NCBI RefSeq assembly: GCF_000519305.1
Contig: NZ_JAFG01000006.1
Coordinates: 483,209 to 547,208, forward strand
Direction of reading: 5' to 3'
DNA: 64,000 nucleotides
Source of the DNA: Mesorhizobium ciceri WSM4083
GTDB taxonomy: Bacteria > Pseudomonadota > Alphaproteobacteria > Rhizobiales > Rhizobiaceae
Position numbers and translations under genes: made by a program
Shown: positions 12,154 to 21,710 of the stretch, in pieces
Layout: every line of letters starts with the position of its first letter
How positions within the stretch are numbered: position 1 is the stretch's first letter
Notes under the pieces: generated by a model
Told to the model about the DNA's origin: nothing
Databases searched by the model: none
What the model saw: the letters and a program-made list of their open reading frames with translations, nothing else

Positions 12154-12313
12154 TCCAACCTCCGTCGGATCCGGCTGGGGGGAAGCCGTCCGCACAATCT
12201 CACCCCCACCAAGATGGAGAAGGTGGCGAAATTTCAACCCGATATGGTTAAAATACAGTTTGCAGCAAGAATTGTTGCAAATTTATCGCAATCGCGACGG
12301 CTGACCGCTTGTC

Positions 12314-13435
12314 GTGCGTCGCTTGGGAGTTCCGGTCAACACTTCGTCGGTGGACGCTTGCGCGAACCGCCTTAGCGCCTATGTCTGGAAAACGAAACCC
12401 TGCTGGAGCCGCAAATTGGCCGCGAGAAAAACTGCCGCCAATCGCTATTACAGCGGCCCGCCCAGCGACCATTTCGACGGCGCATTGTTCTTCAATCCCG
12501 ACGGCCAGCCACCCGGCCGTTTCGCCGACCTGCTGAAATGGCAGTTGAATGGCCAGCGCTCGAAATGGCCGGCGAGCGATGCAAGCCCATTTCCGCAGGC
12601 GAAACCGACGGCTCGGGTCGAGGGCGCTGCGCTGGAAGTGACCATGGTTGGTCATTCCACCTTGCTGGTCCAGACGGCCGGTCTGAACATTCTTACCGAT
12701 CCGGTGTGGTCGCTGCGCGCGTCGCCGCTTTCCTTCGCCGGACCAAAACGCATCAATGCGCCAGGCATCGCCTTTGCCGACCTGCCGCCGATCGACTTCG
12801 TGCTGGTCAGCCACAACCACTATGACCATCTCGACCTCGCCACGTTGAAGCGGCTGAAGGCCGGCCACAACCCGCTGGTGCTCACCCCGCTCGGCAACGA
12901 TACCCTGATCGGCCATGCGGTTCCCGGCATGCGGCTGTCGGCGCATGACTGGGGTGACAGGGTCGAAATCGGCAATGGAGTCGCCGTCCATGTCGAACCG
13001 GTGCATCACTGGTCGGCGCGCGGCGCCCGCGACCGGCGCATGGCGCTGTGGGCCGGCTTCGTCGTCGAAACGCCTGACAGCAAGCTCTATTTCGCTGGCG
13101 ACACCGGCTTCCACAATGGCATCAACTACCGGCTGATGGCCGACAAACATGGCGGTTTTCGCTTCGCTATCCTGCCGATCGGCGCCTATGAGCCGCGCTG
13201 GTTCATGGCGCCGCAGCACCAGAATCCGGAGGAGGCGGTGCAAGGCATGAGGCTGTGCAATGCCGCCCATGCCGCCGGCTGCCACTGGGGCACTTTCCAG
13301 CTCACCGACGAACCGATCGACGAGCCGGCGCGAAAATTGACCGAAGCGCTTGACGATCAAGGCATCCCACGGCAGCGCTTTCGCGCCTTGCGGCCCGGTG
13401 AGGTCTGGGACGTGCCTGAGCACATAGCGCCCTGA
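12314..13435 (+). CDS. MBL-fold metallo-hydrolase (NAPE-PLD/UlaG-like)
   Basis: A 373-residue metallo-beta-lactamase-fold protein with the metal ligands SHNHYDHLD (HxHxDH, about residues 171-179), an upstream HSTLLV motif, GDTGFH and a C-terminal histidine in CHWGTF. This arrangement matches the N-acyl-phosphatidylethanolamine phospholipase D/UlaG-like group, which includes periplasmic and membrane-associated hydrolases. The start is GTG at 12314 as no in-frame ATG fits the family N-terminus; the exact start is uncertain. The substrate is unknown. Confidence 0.85.
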   Translation: MRRLGVPVNTSSVDACANRLSAYVWKTKPCWSRKLAARKTAANRYYSGPPSDHFDGALFFNPDGQPPGRFADLLKWQLNGQRSKWPASDASPFPQAKPTARVEGAALEVTMVGHSTLLVQTAGLNILTDPVWSLRASPLSFAGPKRINAPGIAFADLPPIDFVLVSHNHYDHLDLATLKRLKAGHNPLVLTPLGNDTLIGHAVPGMRLSAHDWGDRVEIGNGVAVHVEPVHHWSARGARDRRMALWAGFVVETPDSKLYFAGDTGFHNGINYRLMADKHGGFRFAILPIGAYEPRWFMAPQHQNPEEAVQGMRLCNAAHAAGCHWGTFQLTDEPIDEPARKLTEALDDQGIPRQRFRALRPGEVWDVPEHIAP

Positions 13436-13518
13436 TCCGCATCGGTTTCGACGGAACCCCAGCGCGGCAACCGCGTTTTCAAGTGGTTGAAAAATCTGTC
13501 GGTTTGCGAGGCATTGCC

Positions 13519-13680
13519 ATGCTCAAATGGATCATCATTCTCCTGATCGTCGCCGCCGCAGCCAGCCTGCTCGGCATGCCGGCGCTGGCAGGTGCCGCCG
13601 CCACCGGTGCGCGCATCCTTATCGGCATCGTTCTGATCATCTTCCTGCTGGTGGTACTGGGCATTTTCGCCGTCACGTAA
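13519..13680 (+). CDS. DUF1328 small membrane protein
   Basis: A 53-residue protein beginning MLKWIIILLI, with two hydrophobic helices separated by a short ARI turn and the family pattern LLGMPALAGAAATGARIL. DUF1328 proteins (such as E. coli YtjA) are of this length and unknown function; some are stress-induced. The start at 13519 was preferred over an upstream ATG at 13483 because the family begins at MLKW. It lies alone between the MBL gene and dapF. Confidence 0.85.
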   Translation: MLKWIIILLIVAAAASLLGMPALAGAAATGARILIGIVLIIFLLVVLGIFAVT

Positions 13681-13776
13681 GTCCGGCGCTTTCGCCGTGA
13701 CCAAGCGGCTGCGCACTGGTAATTCCTGCCCGTTTCCGCCATATAGCGCCAAACGGACACGGAATTTTTCGGAGCA

Positions 13777-14661
13777 ATGGCCAGCACTGCCCCTTTCGCC
13801 AAGATGAACGGCATCGGCAACGAGATCATCGTTGCTGATATGCGTGGCCGTGCCGATCGGGTGGCGGCGGCGGCGGCGATTGCGCTGAACGCCGATTCTG
13901 CGACCAGCTTCGACCAGATCATGGCGATCCACGATGCCAGGACGCCGGGCACCGCCTTTTTCATCGACATATTGAACTCCGACGGAACCGGCGCGCAGGC
14001 CTGCGGCAATGGCATGCGCTGCGTCGTCCAGGCGCTCGCCGCCGAGACCGGCCAGAAGACCTTCACCTTCGAAACCGTGGCGGGCATCCTCAATGCGCGC
14101 GAACATGCCGATGGTTCGATCTCGGTCGACATGGGCACGCCGCGCTTCGGCTGGCAGGACATTCCGCTGGCCGAGGAATTCCGCGACACCCGCATGATCG
14201 AGCTGCAGATCGGCCCGATCGACGCGCCGGTGCTGCATTCACCCTCGGTCGTCTCGATGGGTAACCCGCACGCCATCTTCTGGGTCGACCGCGACGTCTG
14301 GTCCTATGAGCTCGACCGCTTCGGCCCGCTGCTCGAGAACCACCCGATGTTCCCCGAACGCGCCAACATAACCATCGCTCAGGTTACTTCGCCCGAAATC
14401 ATGATCATCCGCACATGGGAGCGCGGCGCCGGCCTGACCAAGGCCTGTGGCTCGGCCTCCTGCGCGGCAGTGGTCGCAGCCGCCCGCACCAACCGGACCG
14501 GCCGCAGCGTCAGTCTGCTGACGCCAGGCGGCGGTACGCTGCATGTCGAATGGCGCGACGATGACCACGTGGTCCTGACGGGCGCTGCCGAATGGGAATT
14601 TTCCGGCAGCTTCGACCCGTCGATAGGGACATGGGCCCGCGACACCGAAAGCGCGGCCTGA
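13777..14661 (+). CDS. dapF: Diaminopimelate epimerase
   Basis: Converts LL- to meso-diaminopimelate for lysine and peptidoglycan synthesis. The 294-residue protein has the N-terminal KMNGIGNEI motif, the first catalytic cysteine in CGNGMRC and the second in the [10 protein letters not shown] block near the C-terminus; the latter differs slightly from the common ACGTGACA but keeps the cysteine. It overlaps mtaB (TGATG), so the two are coupled, an order common in Rhizobiales. Confidence 0.97.
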   Translation: MASTAPFAKMNGIGNEIIVADMRGRADRVAAAAAIALNADSATSFDQIMAIHDARTPGTAFFIDILNSDGTGAQACGNGMRCVVQALAAETGQKTFTFETVAGILNAREHADGSISVDMGTPRFGWQDIPLAEEFRDTRMIELQIGPIDAPVLHSPSVVSMGNPHAIFWVDRDVWSYELDRFGPLLENHPMFPERANITIAQVTSPEIMIIRTWERGAGLTKACGSASCAAVVAAARTNRTGRSVSLLTPGGGTLHVEWRDDDHVVLTGAAEWEFSGSFDPSIGTWARDTESAA

Positions 14662-15974
14662 TGTCCGCTCTGCCCAAGAGCCCGATATCCCCGGGGATCG
14701 ATGTCGTCACCTTCGGCTGCCGGCTGAACACCTATGAATCGCAGGTGATGCGGCGCGAGGCTGAAAGTGCCGGCCTGGGCGCGCTGGACGGCGGCGCCGT
14801 GATCTTCAACACCTGCGCTGTCACCGGCGAGGCAGTGCGCCAGGCCAAGCAGGCGATCCGCAGGGCGCGCCGCGACAACCCGCAGGCCCGCATCATCGTC
14901 ACCGGCTGCGCCGCACAGACCGAGCCTGAAAAATTCGCCGCCATGGACGAGGTCGATCTCGTGCTTGGCAATGAGGAGAAGCTGAAGGCCAACTCTTATC
15001 GCGCGCTGCCGGATTTCGGCGTCAACGACACCGAGAAGGCGCGCGTCAACGATATCTTTTCGGTGCGTGAGACCGCAGGTCACATGGTCGACGCCATCGA
15101 GGGCCGGGCACGCGCTTTCGTCCAGGTGCAGAACGGCTGCGACCACCGCTGCACCTTTTGCATCATTCCCTACGGCCGCGGCAATTCGCGCTCGGTGCCG
15201 ATGGGAGCCGTGGTCGAGCAGGTCAAGCGGCTCGCCGGCAACGGCTATGCCGAGATCGTTCTGACCGGCGTCGACATGACCAGTTTTGGGGCCGACCTTC
15301 CGGGCGCGCCGAAGCTTGGCAAATTGGTGAAAACGATCCTGAAACAGGTGCCCGATGTGAAGCGCCTGCGGCTGTCCTCCATCGATTCGATCGAGGCCGA
15401 CGACGTTTTGCTCGACGCCATCGCCACGGAGCCACGGTTGATGCCGCATCTGCATCTGTCGCTGCAATCGGGCGACGACATGATCCTGAAGCGGATGAAG
15501 CGAAGGCATCTACGCGATCAGTCGATCCGCTTCTGCGAGGATATGCGCAAGCTGCGCCCCGGCATCGTCTTCGGCGCCGACATCATCGCCGGCTTCCCGA
15601 CCGAGACCGACGAAATGTTCGAGAACTCGGAGAAAATCGTCGAGGAGTGTGGCCTGACCCATCTCCACGTCTTCCCCTTCAGCCCACGCAAAGGCACGCC
15701 CGCCGCGCGCATGCCGCAGCTGCGCCGCGAGGTGGTCAAGCAGCGCGCCGCCCGGCTGCGCGCCGCCGGTGAAGCTGCCTATGTCAGGCATCTGTCGTCG
15801 CTCACCGGTACGCGTCAGTCGATCCTGATCGAACGCGACGGCCTTGGCCGCACCGAGGGTTTTACGCTTGCCGCACTCGGCACGGGCGCACCGGGTGAGA
15901 TCGTCGAGGCTGAGATATCAGGCCACGATGGTAGCAGGCTGATCGCGGCGCCCCTTGCCGCCCGCGCCGCCTGA
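14661..15974 (+). CDS. mtaB: tRNA t6A37 methylthiotransferase MtaB
   Basis: Radical-SAM methylthiotransferase that converts t6A37 to ms2t6A37 in ANN-decoding tRNAs. Three N-terminal cysteines for the auxiliary 4Fe-4S cluster appear in FGCRLN, NTCAVT and VTGCAAQ; the radical-SAM triad is CDHRCTFC; a TRAM domain follows at the C-terminus. The start at 14661 overlaps the dapF stop and gives 437 residues. An alternative assignment within the MiaB/RimO group is less likely given the FGCRLN start and position after dapF. Confidence 0.93.
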   Translation: MSALPKSPISPGIDVVTFGCRLNTYESQVMRREAESAGLGALDGGAVIFNTCAVTGEAVRQAKQAIRRARRDNPQARIIVTGCAAQTEPEKFAAMDEVDLVLGNEEKLKANSYRALPDFGVNDTEKARVNDIFSVRETAGHMVDAIEGRARAFVQVQNGCDHRCTFCIIPYGRGNSRSVPMGAVVEQVKRLAGNGYAEIVLTGVDMTSFGADLPGAPKLGKLVKTILKQVPDVKRLRLSSIDSIEADDVLLDAIATEPRLMPHLHLSLQSGDDMILKRMKRRHLRDQSIRFCEDMRKLRPGIVFGADIIAGFPTETDEMFENSEKIVEECGLTHLHVFPFSPRKGTPAARMPQLRREVVKQRAARLRAAGEAAYVRHLSSLTGTRQSILIERDGLGRTEGFTLAALGTGAPGEIVEAEISGHDGSRLIAAPLAARAA

Positions 15975-15986
15975 GAAACGCAAAGC

Positions 15987-17780
15987 ATGGCTGGTTTTTT
16001 CAAGAAGATATTTTCGTTCGGCAAGAAAGAGATTGTCGAGGAGCGGATCGACGAGACCGCCCCGCTGCCGCCGATCAAATGGGAAGCACTCGATGCTCTG
16101 AAGCCGGCGGCCGAACAGGTCGTTCCGGAGTTCTTGAAGCGCGACGAGCCGCGGCCCGAGGCGGAAACGGCGCCGGCGCCGGCCGAGCCGGAGGTAATTC
16201 CTGCGCCGCAGCCGGCGCCTGTCGAGGAGCCGGTGCCCGAGCCGGAGCCAACCATCCCGCCAGCACCGGAGCCGACTGTTCCCTCCGAGCCGGAACCGCT
16301 ACCGGAGCCCGAGCCACAAGAAGAACCAGCGCCCGAGACGCCAGCCGAGCCGCCGGCGCCCGAGGAGATACCAACACCTCCCGCCGTTCCGGAGCCTGCT
16401 CCCGAACCGCAGCCGCAAGAAGTCCCTGCTCCGGCGCCGGCCGAGCCGGAGATCGTTCCGTCGCGGCCGGAAAAGCAGCCGGAGCCGACCCCGGTCGAAG
16501 TGCCGACGCCTATCGAGGTTCCGGCAGAAACACCAGCGCCGATCGAGGTGCCGACACCGGCGCCGTCTCCTCTTCAGCCGTCTTCAGAGGTCGACGCCGC
16601 CCCTCATCCGCCTGCCGGCACCTTCTCCACGTATAGTGACGGGGGGAAGGGCGAAGTTTCAGCGCCGACGCCCGAAGCCCCGACTGCCGAAATCGCACCT
16701 CCCATTCGCCAGCTTGCGCCGATCGAATCGCAGCCGGTCATTGCGGAAATCGCGCCCGAGCCGCAACCCGCGCCGGAGCCGAAAGCCGCCCCCGGCAAGG
16801 TGACCGTCACCAAGAAGGTCGAGCAGAAGGCCGAGCCGCAGAAGGCGCCCGAATTGGCACCGAGGCGCTCCTGGTTCCAGCGCATGAAGGACGGGCTTGC
16901 CCGCTCCTCCAAGGAACTCACCGGCAACATTGCCGGCGTCTTCACCAAGCGCAAGCTGGACGAAGAGACTTTGCAGGACCTCGAGGATGTGCTGATCCGC
17001 GCCGATCTCGGCATGGAGACGGCCTTGCGCGTTACCGATGCGCTGGCCGCCAGCCGCTACGGCAAGGACGTCTCCGACACCGAGGTCCGCGCCATCATGG
17101 CGGCCGAGGTGGAAAAGGTGCTGACCCATGTCGCCATGCCGCTGGAGCTCGACCTTTCACACAAGCCCCATGTCATCCTGGTGGTCGGCGTCAACGGCAC
17201 CGGCAAGACCACCACGATCGGTAAGCTCGCCGCCAAGCTGACCGATGGCGGCCTGTCGGTGATGCTCGCCGCCGGCGACACCTTCCGCGCCGCGGCGATC
17301 GAGCAATTGAAGATCTGGGGCGAGCGGACGAAATCGCCGGTGATCGCCTCCAAGCTCGGCGCCGATGCCGCGGGACTGGCCTATGACGCCTTCGAACGGG
17401 CAAAGGAAGCCGGTTCCGACGTGCTGATCATCGACACCGCCGGCCGCCTGCAGAACAAGACCGAACTGATGGCCGAACTCGAGAAGATCGTCCGCGTGCT
17501 CGGCAAGCTCGATCCGGAAGCACCGCACACCGTGCTGCAGACGGTCGACGCCACCACCGGCCAGAACGCGCTCAACCAGGTCGAGATCTTCCGCAATATC
17601 GCCGGCGTCAACGGCCTGGTGATGACCAAGCTGGACGGCACGGCGCGCGGCGGTATTCTGGTGGCGATCGCGGCAAAGCACAAATTGCCGGTCTATTTCA
17701 TCGGCGTCGGCGAACAGGTCGACGACCTCGAACCTTTCTCGGCAAGCGAATTCGCCAGGGCGATCGCTGGAGTGGCCTAA
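15987..17780 (+). CDS. ftsY: Signal recognition particle receptor FtsY
   Basis: SRP receptor GTPase that docks ribosome-SRP complexes at the inner membrane. The C-terminal NG domain (about residue 290 to 597) shows the P-loop [10 protein letters not shown] (about 398-407), DTFRAAA, DTAGR and TKLDG motifs. Before it is an unusually long proline/glutamate-rich acidic region of about 230 residues, the membrane-associating A domain. A rhizobial palindromic repeat is embedded in frame in that region (see separate entry). It lies 12 bp after mtaB and upstream of ispZ. Confidence 0.97.
   Translation: MAGFFKKIFSFGKKEIVEERIDETAPLPPIKWEALDALKPAAEQVVPEFLKRDEPRPEAETAPAPAEPEVIPAPQPAPVEEPVPEPEPTIPPAPEPTVPSEPEPLPEPEPQEEPAPETPAEPPAPEEIPTPPAVPEPAPEPQPQEVPAPAPAEPEIVPSRPEKQPEPTPVEVPTPIEVPAETPAPIEVPTPAPSPLQPSSEVDAAPHPPAGTFSTYSDGGKGEVSAPTPEAPTAEIAPPIRQLAPIESQPVIAEIAPEPQPAPEPKAAPGKVTVTKKVEQKAEPQKAPELAPRRSWFQRMKDGLARSSKELTGNIAGVFTKRKLDEETLQDLEDVLIRADLGMETALRVTDALAASRYGKDVSDTEVRAIMAAEVEKVLTHVAMPLELDLSHKPHVILVVGVNGTGKTTTIGKLAAKLTDGGLSVMLAAGDTFRAAAIEQLKIWGERTKSPVIASKLGADAAGLAYDAFERAKEAGSDVLIIDTAGRLQNKTELMAELEKIVRVLGKLDPEAPHTVLQTVDATTGQNALNQVEIFRNIAGVNGLVMTKLDGTARGGILVAIAAKHKLPVYFIGVGEQVDDLEPFSASEFARAIAGVA
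16599..16652 (+). repeat. In-frame palindromic repeat inside ftsY
   Basis: The sequence beginning CCCCTCATCCGCCTGCCGGC, followed by CCTTCTCC, a short spacer and GGGGAAGG, looks like a copy of a common rhizobial intergenic palindrome. It is read in frame as about residues 205-222 of FtsY ([11 protein letters not shown]...GGKGE), interrupting the otherwise Pro/Glu-rich repeat composition. This resembles the coding-region palindromic elements known from Rickettsia. Family membership is from memory of such repeats, not from a search. Confidence 0.6.
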
Positions 17781-17783
17781 CAA

Positions 17784-17826
17784 GCATGTCCCAAAAAGGT
17801 GCAGCCTTTTTGGATTCGGATCATGC
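17784..17826. repeat. RIME-like palindrome between ftsY and ispZ
   Basis: GCATG and CATGC ends flank a 9-bp stem, CCAAAAAGG (17791-17799) with CCTTTTTGG (17805-17813). This resembles the short rhizobial intergenic mosaic elements. It contains an ATG at 17786 that is in frame with ispZ, which probably misleads start prediction. Confidence 0.6.
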
Positions 17827-17842
17827 ACAAGAAAGAGATTCC

Positions 17843-18517
17843 ATGAACCCACCCATTCTCGAACGCGATCCGTCGGACCCGCAGAAGCAGAAGAAGGAAG
17901 GCGTCAATCCGCTGCTCAAGCTGGTGCTGGAGCTGGGTCCGTTGATGGTGTTCTTCTTCGCCAATGCGCGCGGCGGATGGCTGGTGCAGAAATTCCCTGT
18001 TCTGGCCGAGTTCGGCGGGCCGATTTTCGTCGCCACCGGGCTGTTCATGGCCGCCACGGCAATCGCCCTGATCGCCTCGTGGCTGCTCACCCGCACCTTG
18101 CCGATCATGCCGATGGTGTCGGGCGTCGTCGTCTTCATCTTCGGCGCGCTGACGCTCTATCTGCAGGACGACATCTTCATCAAGATGAAGCCGACCATCG
18201 TCAACACGCTGTTCGGAGGCGTGCTGCTCGGCGGCCTCTACTTCGGCAAGTCGCTGCTTGGCTATGTCTTCGATTCGGCCTTCAGCCTCGACGCCGAAGG
18301 CTGGCGGAAACTGACCTTCCGCTGGGGCCTGTTCTTCCTGTTCCTGGCCATCGTCAATGAGGTGGTGTGGCGCAATTTTTCCACCGATGCCTGGGTTACT
18401 TTCAAGGTCTGGGGCATCATGCCGATCACGCTTCTGTTCACCTTCAGCCAGATGCCGCTGATCCTGCGTCATTCACTCGAGGACAAGGCCGGCAAAGAAG
18501 AGAAGGCCGGGAAATAG
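17843..18517 (+). CDS. yciB: Inner membrane septation protein YciB/IspZ
   Basis: A 224-residue multi-spanning protein of the YciB/IspZ family, implicated in septation and envelope maintenance. After a charged N-terminus ([12 protein letters not shown]) it has about five hydrophobic helices, with family blocks [45 protein letters not shown] and a charged tail. I chose ATG 17843; the ATG at 17786 lies inside a palindromic repeat. The gene lies 62 bp after ftsY. Confidence 0.92.
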   Translation: MNPPILERDPSDPQKQKKEGVNPLLKLVLELGPLMVFFFANARGGWLVQKFPVLAEFGGPIFVATGLFMAATAIALIASWLLTRTLPIMPMVSGVVVFIFGALTLYLQDDIFIKMKPTIVNTLFGGVLLGGLYFGKSLLGYVFDSAFSLDAEGWRKLTFRWGLFFLFLAIVNEVVWRNFSTDAWVTFKVWGIMPITLLFTFSQMPLILRHSLEDKAGKEEKAGK

Positions 18518-18600
18518 AGCAGTTCCAGGAGAGTGTCCGGAGCTGCGTCAAAACAAAGGGAAACAGCGGTTCTGCGTTCGTGAGACAATGAACCGTTTTG
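18518..18600. repeat. Rhizobial intergenic element, diverged copy
   Basis: Sequence starting GAGCAGTTCCAGG, continuing through TCCGGAGCTGCGTCAAAACA and ending in a GCGGTTCTGCG...AACCG hairpin, parallel in layout to the element at 11577-11613 (shared tail CCGGA-TGCGT-AAAACAAA). It ends just before the ribosome site of the next gene. Confidence 0.5.
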
Positions 18601-18611
18601 GGGAGAGGGAC

Positions 18612-19232
18612 ATGGATTTCATCACCACGCGCGACCAGTTGAGGACGATCTACAAGACGCCACGGCCGACCGATGGTTCTATCCGCAAGGAGCTGAAAAA
18701 ACTTGACGGCCATTGCCGCTCCTTCATCGGCAAGAGCCCGTTCGTGCTGATCGGCTCGTCCGACGGTGCCGGCAATGCCGATGTGACGCCGAAGGGCGAC
18801 AAACCGGGCTTTGCCACCGTTCTCGACGACACCACCATCGCCATTCCCGACCGGCCCGGCAACAACCGGCTCGACACGCTGGAGAACATTCTCCTCAATC
18901 CCTCGGTCGGGCTGCTCTTCCTCATTCCCGGCATGAACGAGACGCTGCGCGTCAACGGCGATGCCCGCATCACCGTCGACGCAAATTTTCGCGAACGGCT
19001 CGCCGTCGACGGCAGGGAGCCGCAAAGCGTTGTCGTGGTCAGCGTCAAGGCCGCCTACATGCACTGCGCAAAAGCCTTCATGCGCTCGGACCTGTGGAAG
19101 CCGGAAACCTGGTACGACCGCGCGACGCTGCCGACGCTCGGCCAGATCATGCGCGATCAACTGGCGGTTGCCGATTCTGCCGAGGCGACCGATCGATGGC
19201 TCGACGAGGAGTACAAGAAGACGATGTGGTAG
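18612..19232 (+). CDS. Pyridoxamine 5'-phosphate oxidase-family FMN protein
   Basis: A 206-residue flavoprotein of the split-barrel PPOX family, with the FMN-binding segment GSSDGAGNADVTPKGD and the following PDRPGNNRLDTLENIL block, which resemble the MSMEG_1061-type group. Such proteins bind FMN and reduce small quinone-like or F420-like substrates; the actual substrate is unknown. The start at 18612 has a GGGAGAGGG ribosome site; an ATG 24 bp upstream belongs to an intergenic repeat. Confidence 0.85.
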   Translation: MDFITTRDQLRTIYKTPRPTDGSIRKELKKLDGHCRSFIGKSPFVLIGSSDGAGNADVTPKGDKPGFATVLDDTTIAIPDRPGNNRLDTLENILLNPSVGLLFLIPGMNETLRVNGDARITVDANFRERLAVDGREPQSVVVVSVKAAYMHCAKAFMRSDLWKPETWYDRATLPTLGQIMRDQLAVADSAEATDRWLDEEYKKTMW

Positions 19233-19268
19233 GTTTTTCGACCCACGATTCGTCCTGACTGGTCCATC

Positions 19269-19799
19269 TTGCTGAACATTCTTGCCATTTCCGGAAGCCT
19301 GCGCGCGGCTTCCACCAATTCGGCGCTGCTCGCAGCACTGGCGCGCAACACACCGCCCGGCTGCCGCGTCACCGTCCATGACGGGCTTGGCGGTCTGCCG
19401 ATCTTCAATCCCGACGATGAAGGCGAGCGGACACCGCTCGAAGCCTCCAAGCTGATCGATGCCGTCACCCGAGCCGACGGCGTGATCGTCTCCTGTCCGG
19501 AATATGCCCATGGCGTGCCGGGCGGGCTGAAGAACGGGCTCGACTGGCTGGTCTCGCGCGACGCCGCCGTCGCCAAGCCGGCCATGCTGGTGCACGCCTC
19601 GCCGCGCTCGCTGTTCGCTCGCGCCGCCCTGGTCGAGATCATGCGCACCATGTCGTTCGCGCTTTGCGACGATGTGCTGGAGATTGCACTGCTCGGCAAG
19701 AAGCCGCCGGAGGTGGCGGGCATCCTCGACGAGCCGGCGAACCGGCAGGCGATGCATGATGCGCTGAATGCCTTCGCGGAGTTTATCCGCTCGCGTTGA
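19269..19799 (+). CDS. NADPH-dependent FMN reductase
   Basis: A 176-residue flavodoxin-fold reductase. The phosphate-binding loop SGSLRAASTN is at the N-terminus and the family motif CPEYAHGVPGGLKNGLDWL is in the middle. These enzymes reduce FMN, quinones or chromate using NADPH. The start codon appears to be TTG at 19269, since the conserved N-terminus (LNILAISGS) begins there. It is 36 bp after the PPOX gene and may supply reduced flavin to it, which is inference. Confidence 0.9.
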   Translation: MLNILAISGSLRAASTNSALLAALARNTPPGCRVTVHDGLGGLPIFNPDDEGERTPLEASKLIDAVTRADGVIVSCPEYAHGVPGGLKNGLDWLVSRDAAVAKPAMLVHASPRSLFARAALVEIMRTMSFALCDDVLEIALLGKKPPEVAGILDEPANRQAMHDALNAFAEFIRSR

Positions 19800-19824
19800 G
19801 CGGCGGCCATCCCACACCTTCGAG

Positions 19825-20031
19825 CTAGCCCTTTCGCAGCGTCTCCACATCAGTCTTGCCAACGTACCAATCGCGCGCGTTGACCTCTTCAAAAACCACC
19901 CAGACATCGTCGTTGCTCAGCCCGGTGGCGTCCATGATGGCTGCAGTGACCTTCTTGGCGATATCCGCCTTCTTGCCCGCCGGATCGGCTGATATCACTT
20001 CCTTGACGATGCGGATGTTGACGAATGGCAT
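19825..20031 (-). CDS. 4-oxalocrotonate tautomerase-family protein
   Basis: A 68-residue protein starting MPFVNI, so that Pro becomes the N-terminal catalytic base after Met removal, as in 4-oxalocrotonate tautomerases. The start at 20031 follows a GGAGGA ribosome site and was preferred over a longer frame. It contains the family pattern of an amphipathic helix (KKADIAKKVTAAIMDATG) then the DVWVVFEEV strand. The physiological substrate is unknown. Confidence 0.88.
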   Translation of the reverse strand: MPFVNIRIVKEVISADPAGKKADIAKKVTAAIMDATGLSNDDVWVVFEEVNARDWYVGKTDVETLRKG

Positions 20032-20099
20032 TTTGTCCTCCCCTTCGATTTGTTGACTGTCGCTAGACTGTTTCGAAATTCGCTCTGGCGAGTCATATG

Positions 20100-20172
20100 G
20101 TGGTGGTTTCGAGAACCGGAGCGGAGCGGACATTTGGGTCCGTGAGCACCGGAAGCGCAGAAAACGCCATCA
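20100..20172. repeat. Palindromic repeat, copy A
   Basis: Shares GAGAACCGGAGCGGAGCG and GTGAGCACCGGAAGCGCAG with copy B at 21614-21690. Between them is a variable hairpin, here GGAC...GTCC with loop ATTTGG. It lies between the tautomerase and SMP-30 genes. Confidence 0.75.
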
Positions 20173-20204
20173 GATGGCCGCCAGAGTAGAATTTCCAAAC
20201 AGTC

Positions 20205-21125
<921 letters not shown>

Positions 21126-21270
21126 GCTTTTCCTCCCGGCATCAATGACAGGGATCAAGCCAGCCGTAGGGACAGAAGGCAATGTGGGTACGCACAGTGT
21201 CCCACAAAAGATCGCTTGCCGGCTCTGCGCATGACGTTAGCGCCGCATTAACCGGCTATGCGTCCAGCGC

Positions 21271-21310
21271 AATGGTGCATTGCAACATCTTCTTTTTGCA
21301 ATGCACCATT
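21271..21310. promoter_or_regulatory. Perfect 14-bp dyad upstream of DUF1127 gene (PhaR-type candidate)
   Basis: AATGGTGCATTGCA (21271-21284) and its exact reverse complement (21297-21310) are separated by a 12-bp T-rich loop, 76 bp before the DUF1127 start. Each arm contains TGCAATGCACCA when read inward, which fits the TGCRNYGCASMA consensus that I recall for PhaR of Bradyrhizobium. This could be an operator or an RNA hairpin; no T-run follows. Confidence 0.5.
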
Positions 21311-21386
21311 ACTATGTCATGCTTCGTATCGATCAAGGGAGGAAGAAAACCGCCGCCGAAATGCGGCGCCAAAAAGGAACCTTGCT

Positions 21387-21554
21387 ATGATCCTCGACAG
21401 TCTCATGACCCGCGCTCGCAACAGCATTGCCAAGCGCAAGCACTACAACCGCCTTGTCGCCGAAATCGACAGCTTTTCCAGCCGCGATCTGGCCGACATG
21501 CGCGCCGACCGCTCGGAAATGCTCTACCAGGTCCACAAGCAGATCTACGGCTGA
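21387..21554 (+). CDS. DUF1127 small basic protein
   Basis: A 55-residue protein with the DUF1127 (YjiS-like) core: basic KRKHYNRLVAEIDSFSSRDLADM followed by RADRSEMLYQVHKQIYG. Short DUF1127 proteins in Agrobacterium and Rhodobacter affect RNA turnover, phosphate and carbon metabolism, so an RNA-related regulatory role is plausible but unproven here. The start at 21387 follows an AAGGAA ribosome site; the longer open frame begins inside the upstream dyad region. A perfect inverted repeat upstream suggests tight regulation. Confidence 0.85.
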   Translation: MILDSLMTRARNSIAKRKHYNRLVAEIDSFSSRDLADMRADRSEMLYQVHKQIYG

Positions 21555-21613
21555 TCTCAAATCCGATAAGACGCACGCCAAGGTGCGTTGAGATTCAGGT
21601 CAGGCCGAGACGA

Positions 21614-21690
21614 AAACGGTGGTTTCCGAGAACCGGAGCGGAGCGTACTTAAGTACGTGAGCACCGGAAGCGCAGGAAGCCGCCGTTTGC
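21614..21690. repeat. Palindromic repeat, copy B
   Basis: Outer arms AAACGGTGGTTTCC and GGAAGCCGCCGTTT flank the conserved GAGAACCGGAGCGGAGCG...GTGAGCACCGGAAGCGCAG core. The variable inner hairpin here is GTACTTAAGTAC, whereas copy A has GGAC...GTCC, a compensatory difference. Confidence 0.75.
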
Positions 21691-21710
21691 AGGCCGGCAT
21701 CACCTGAATA

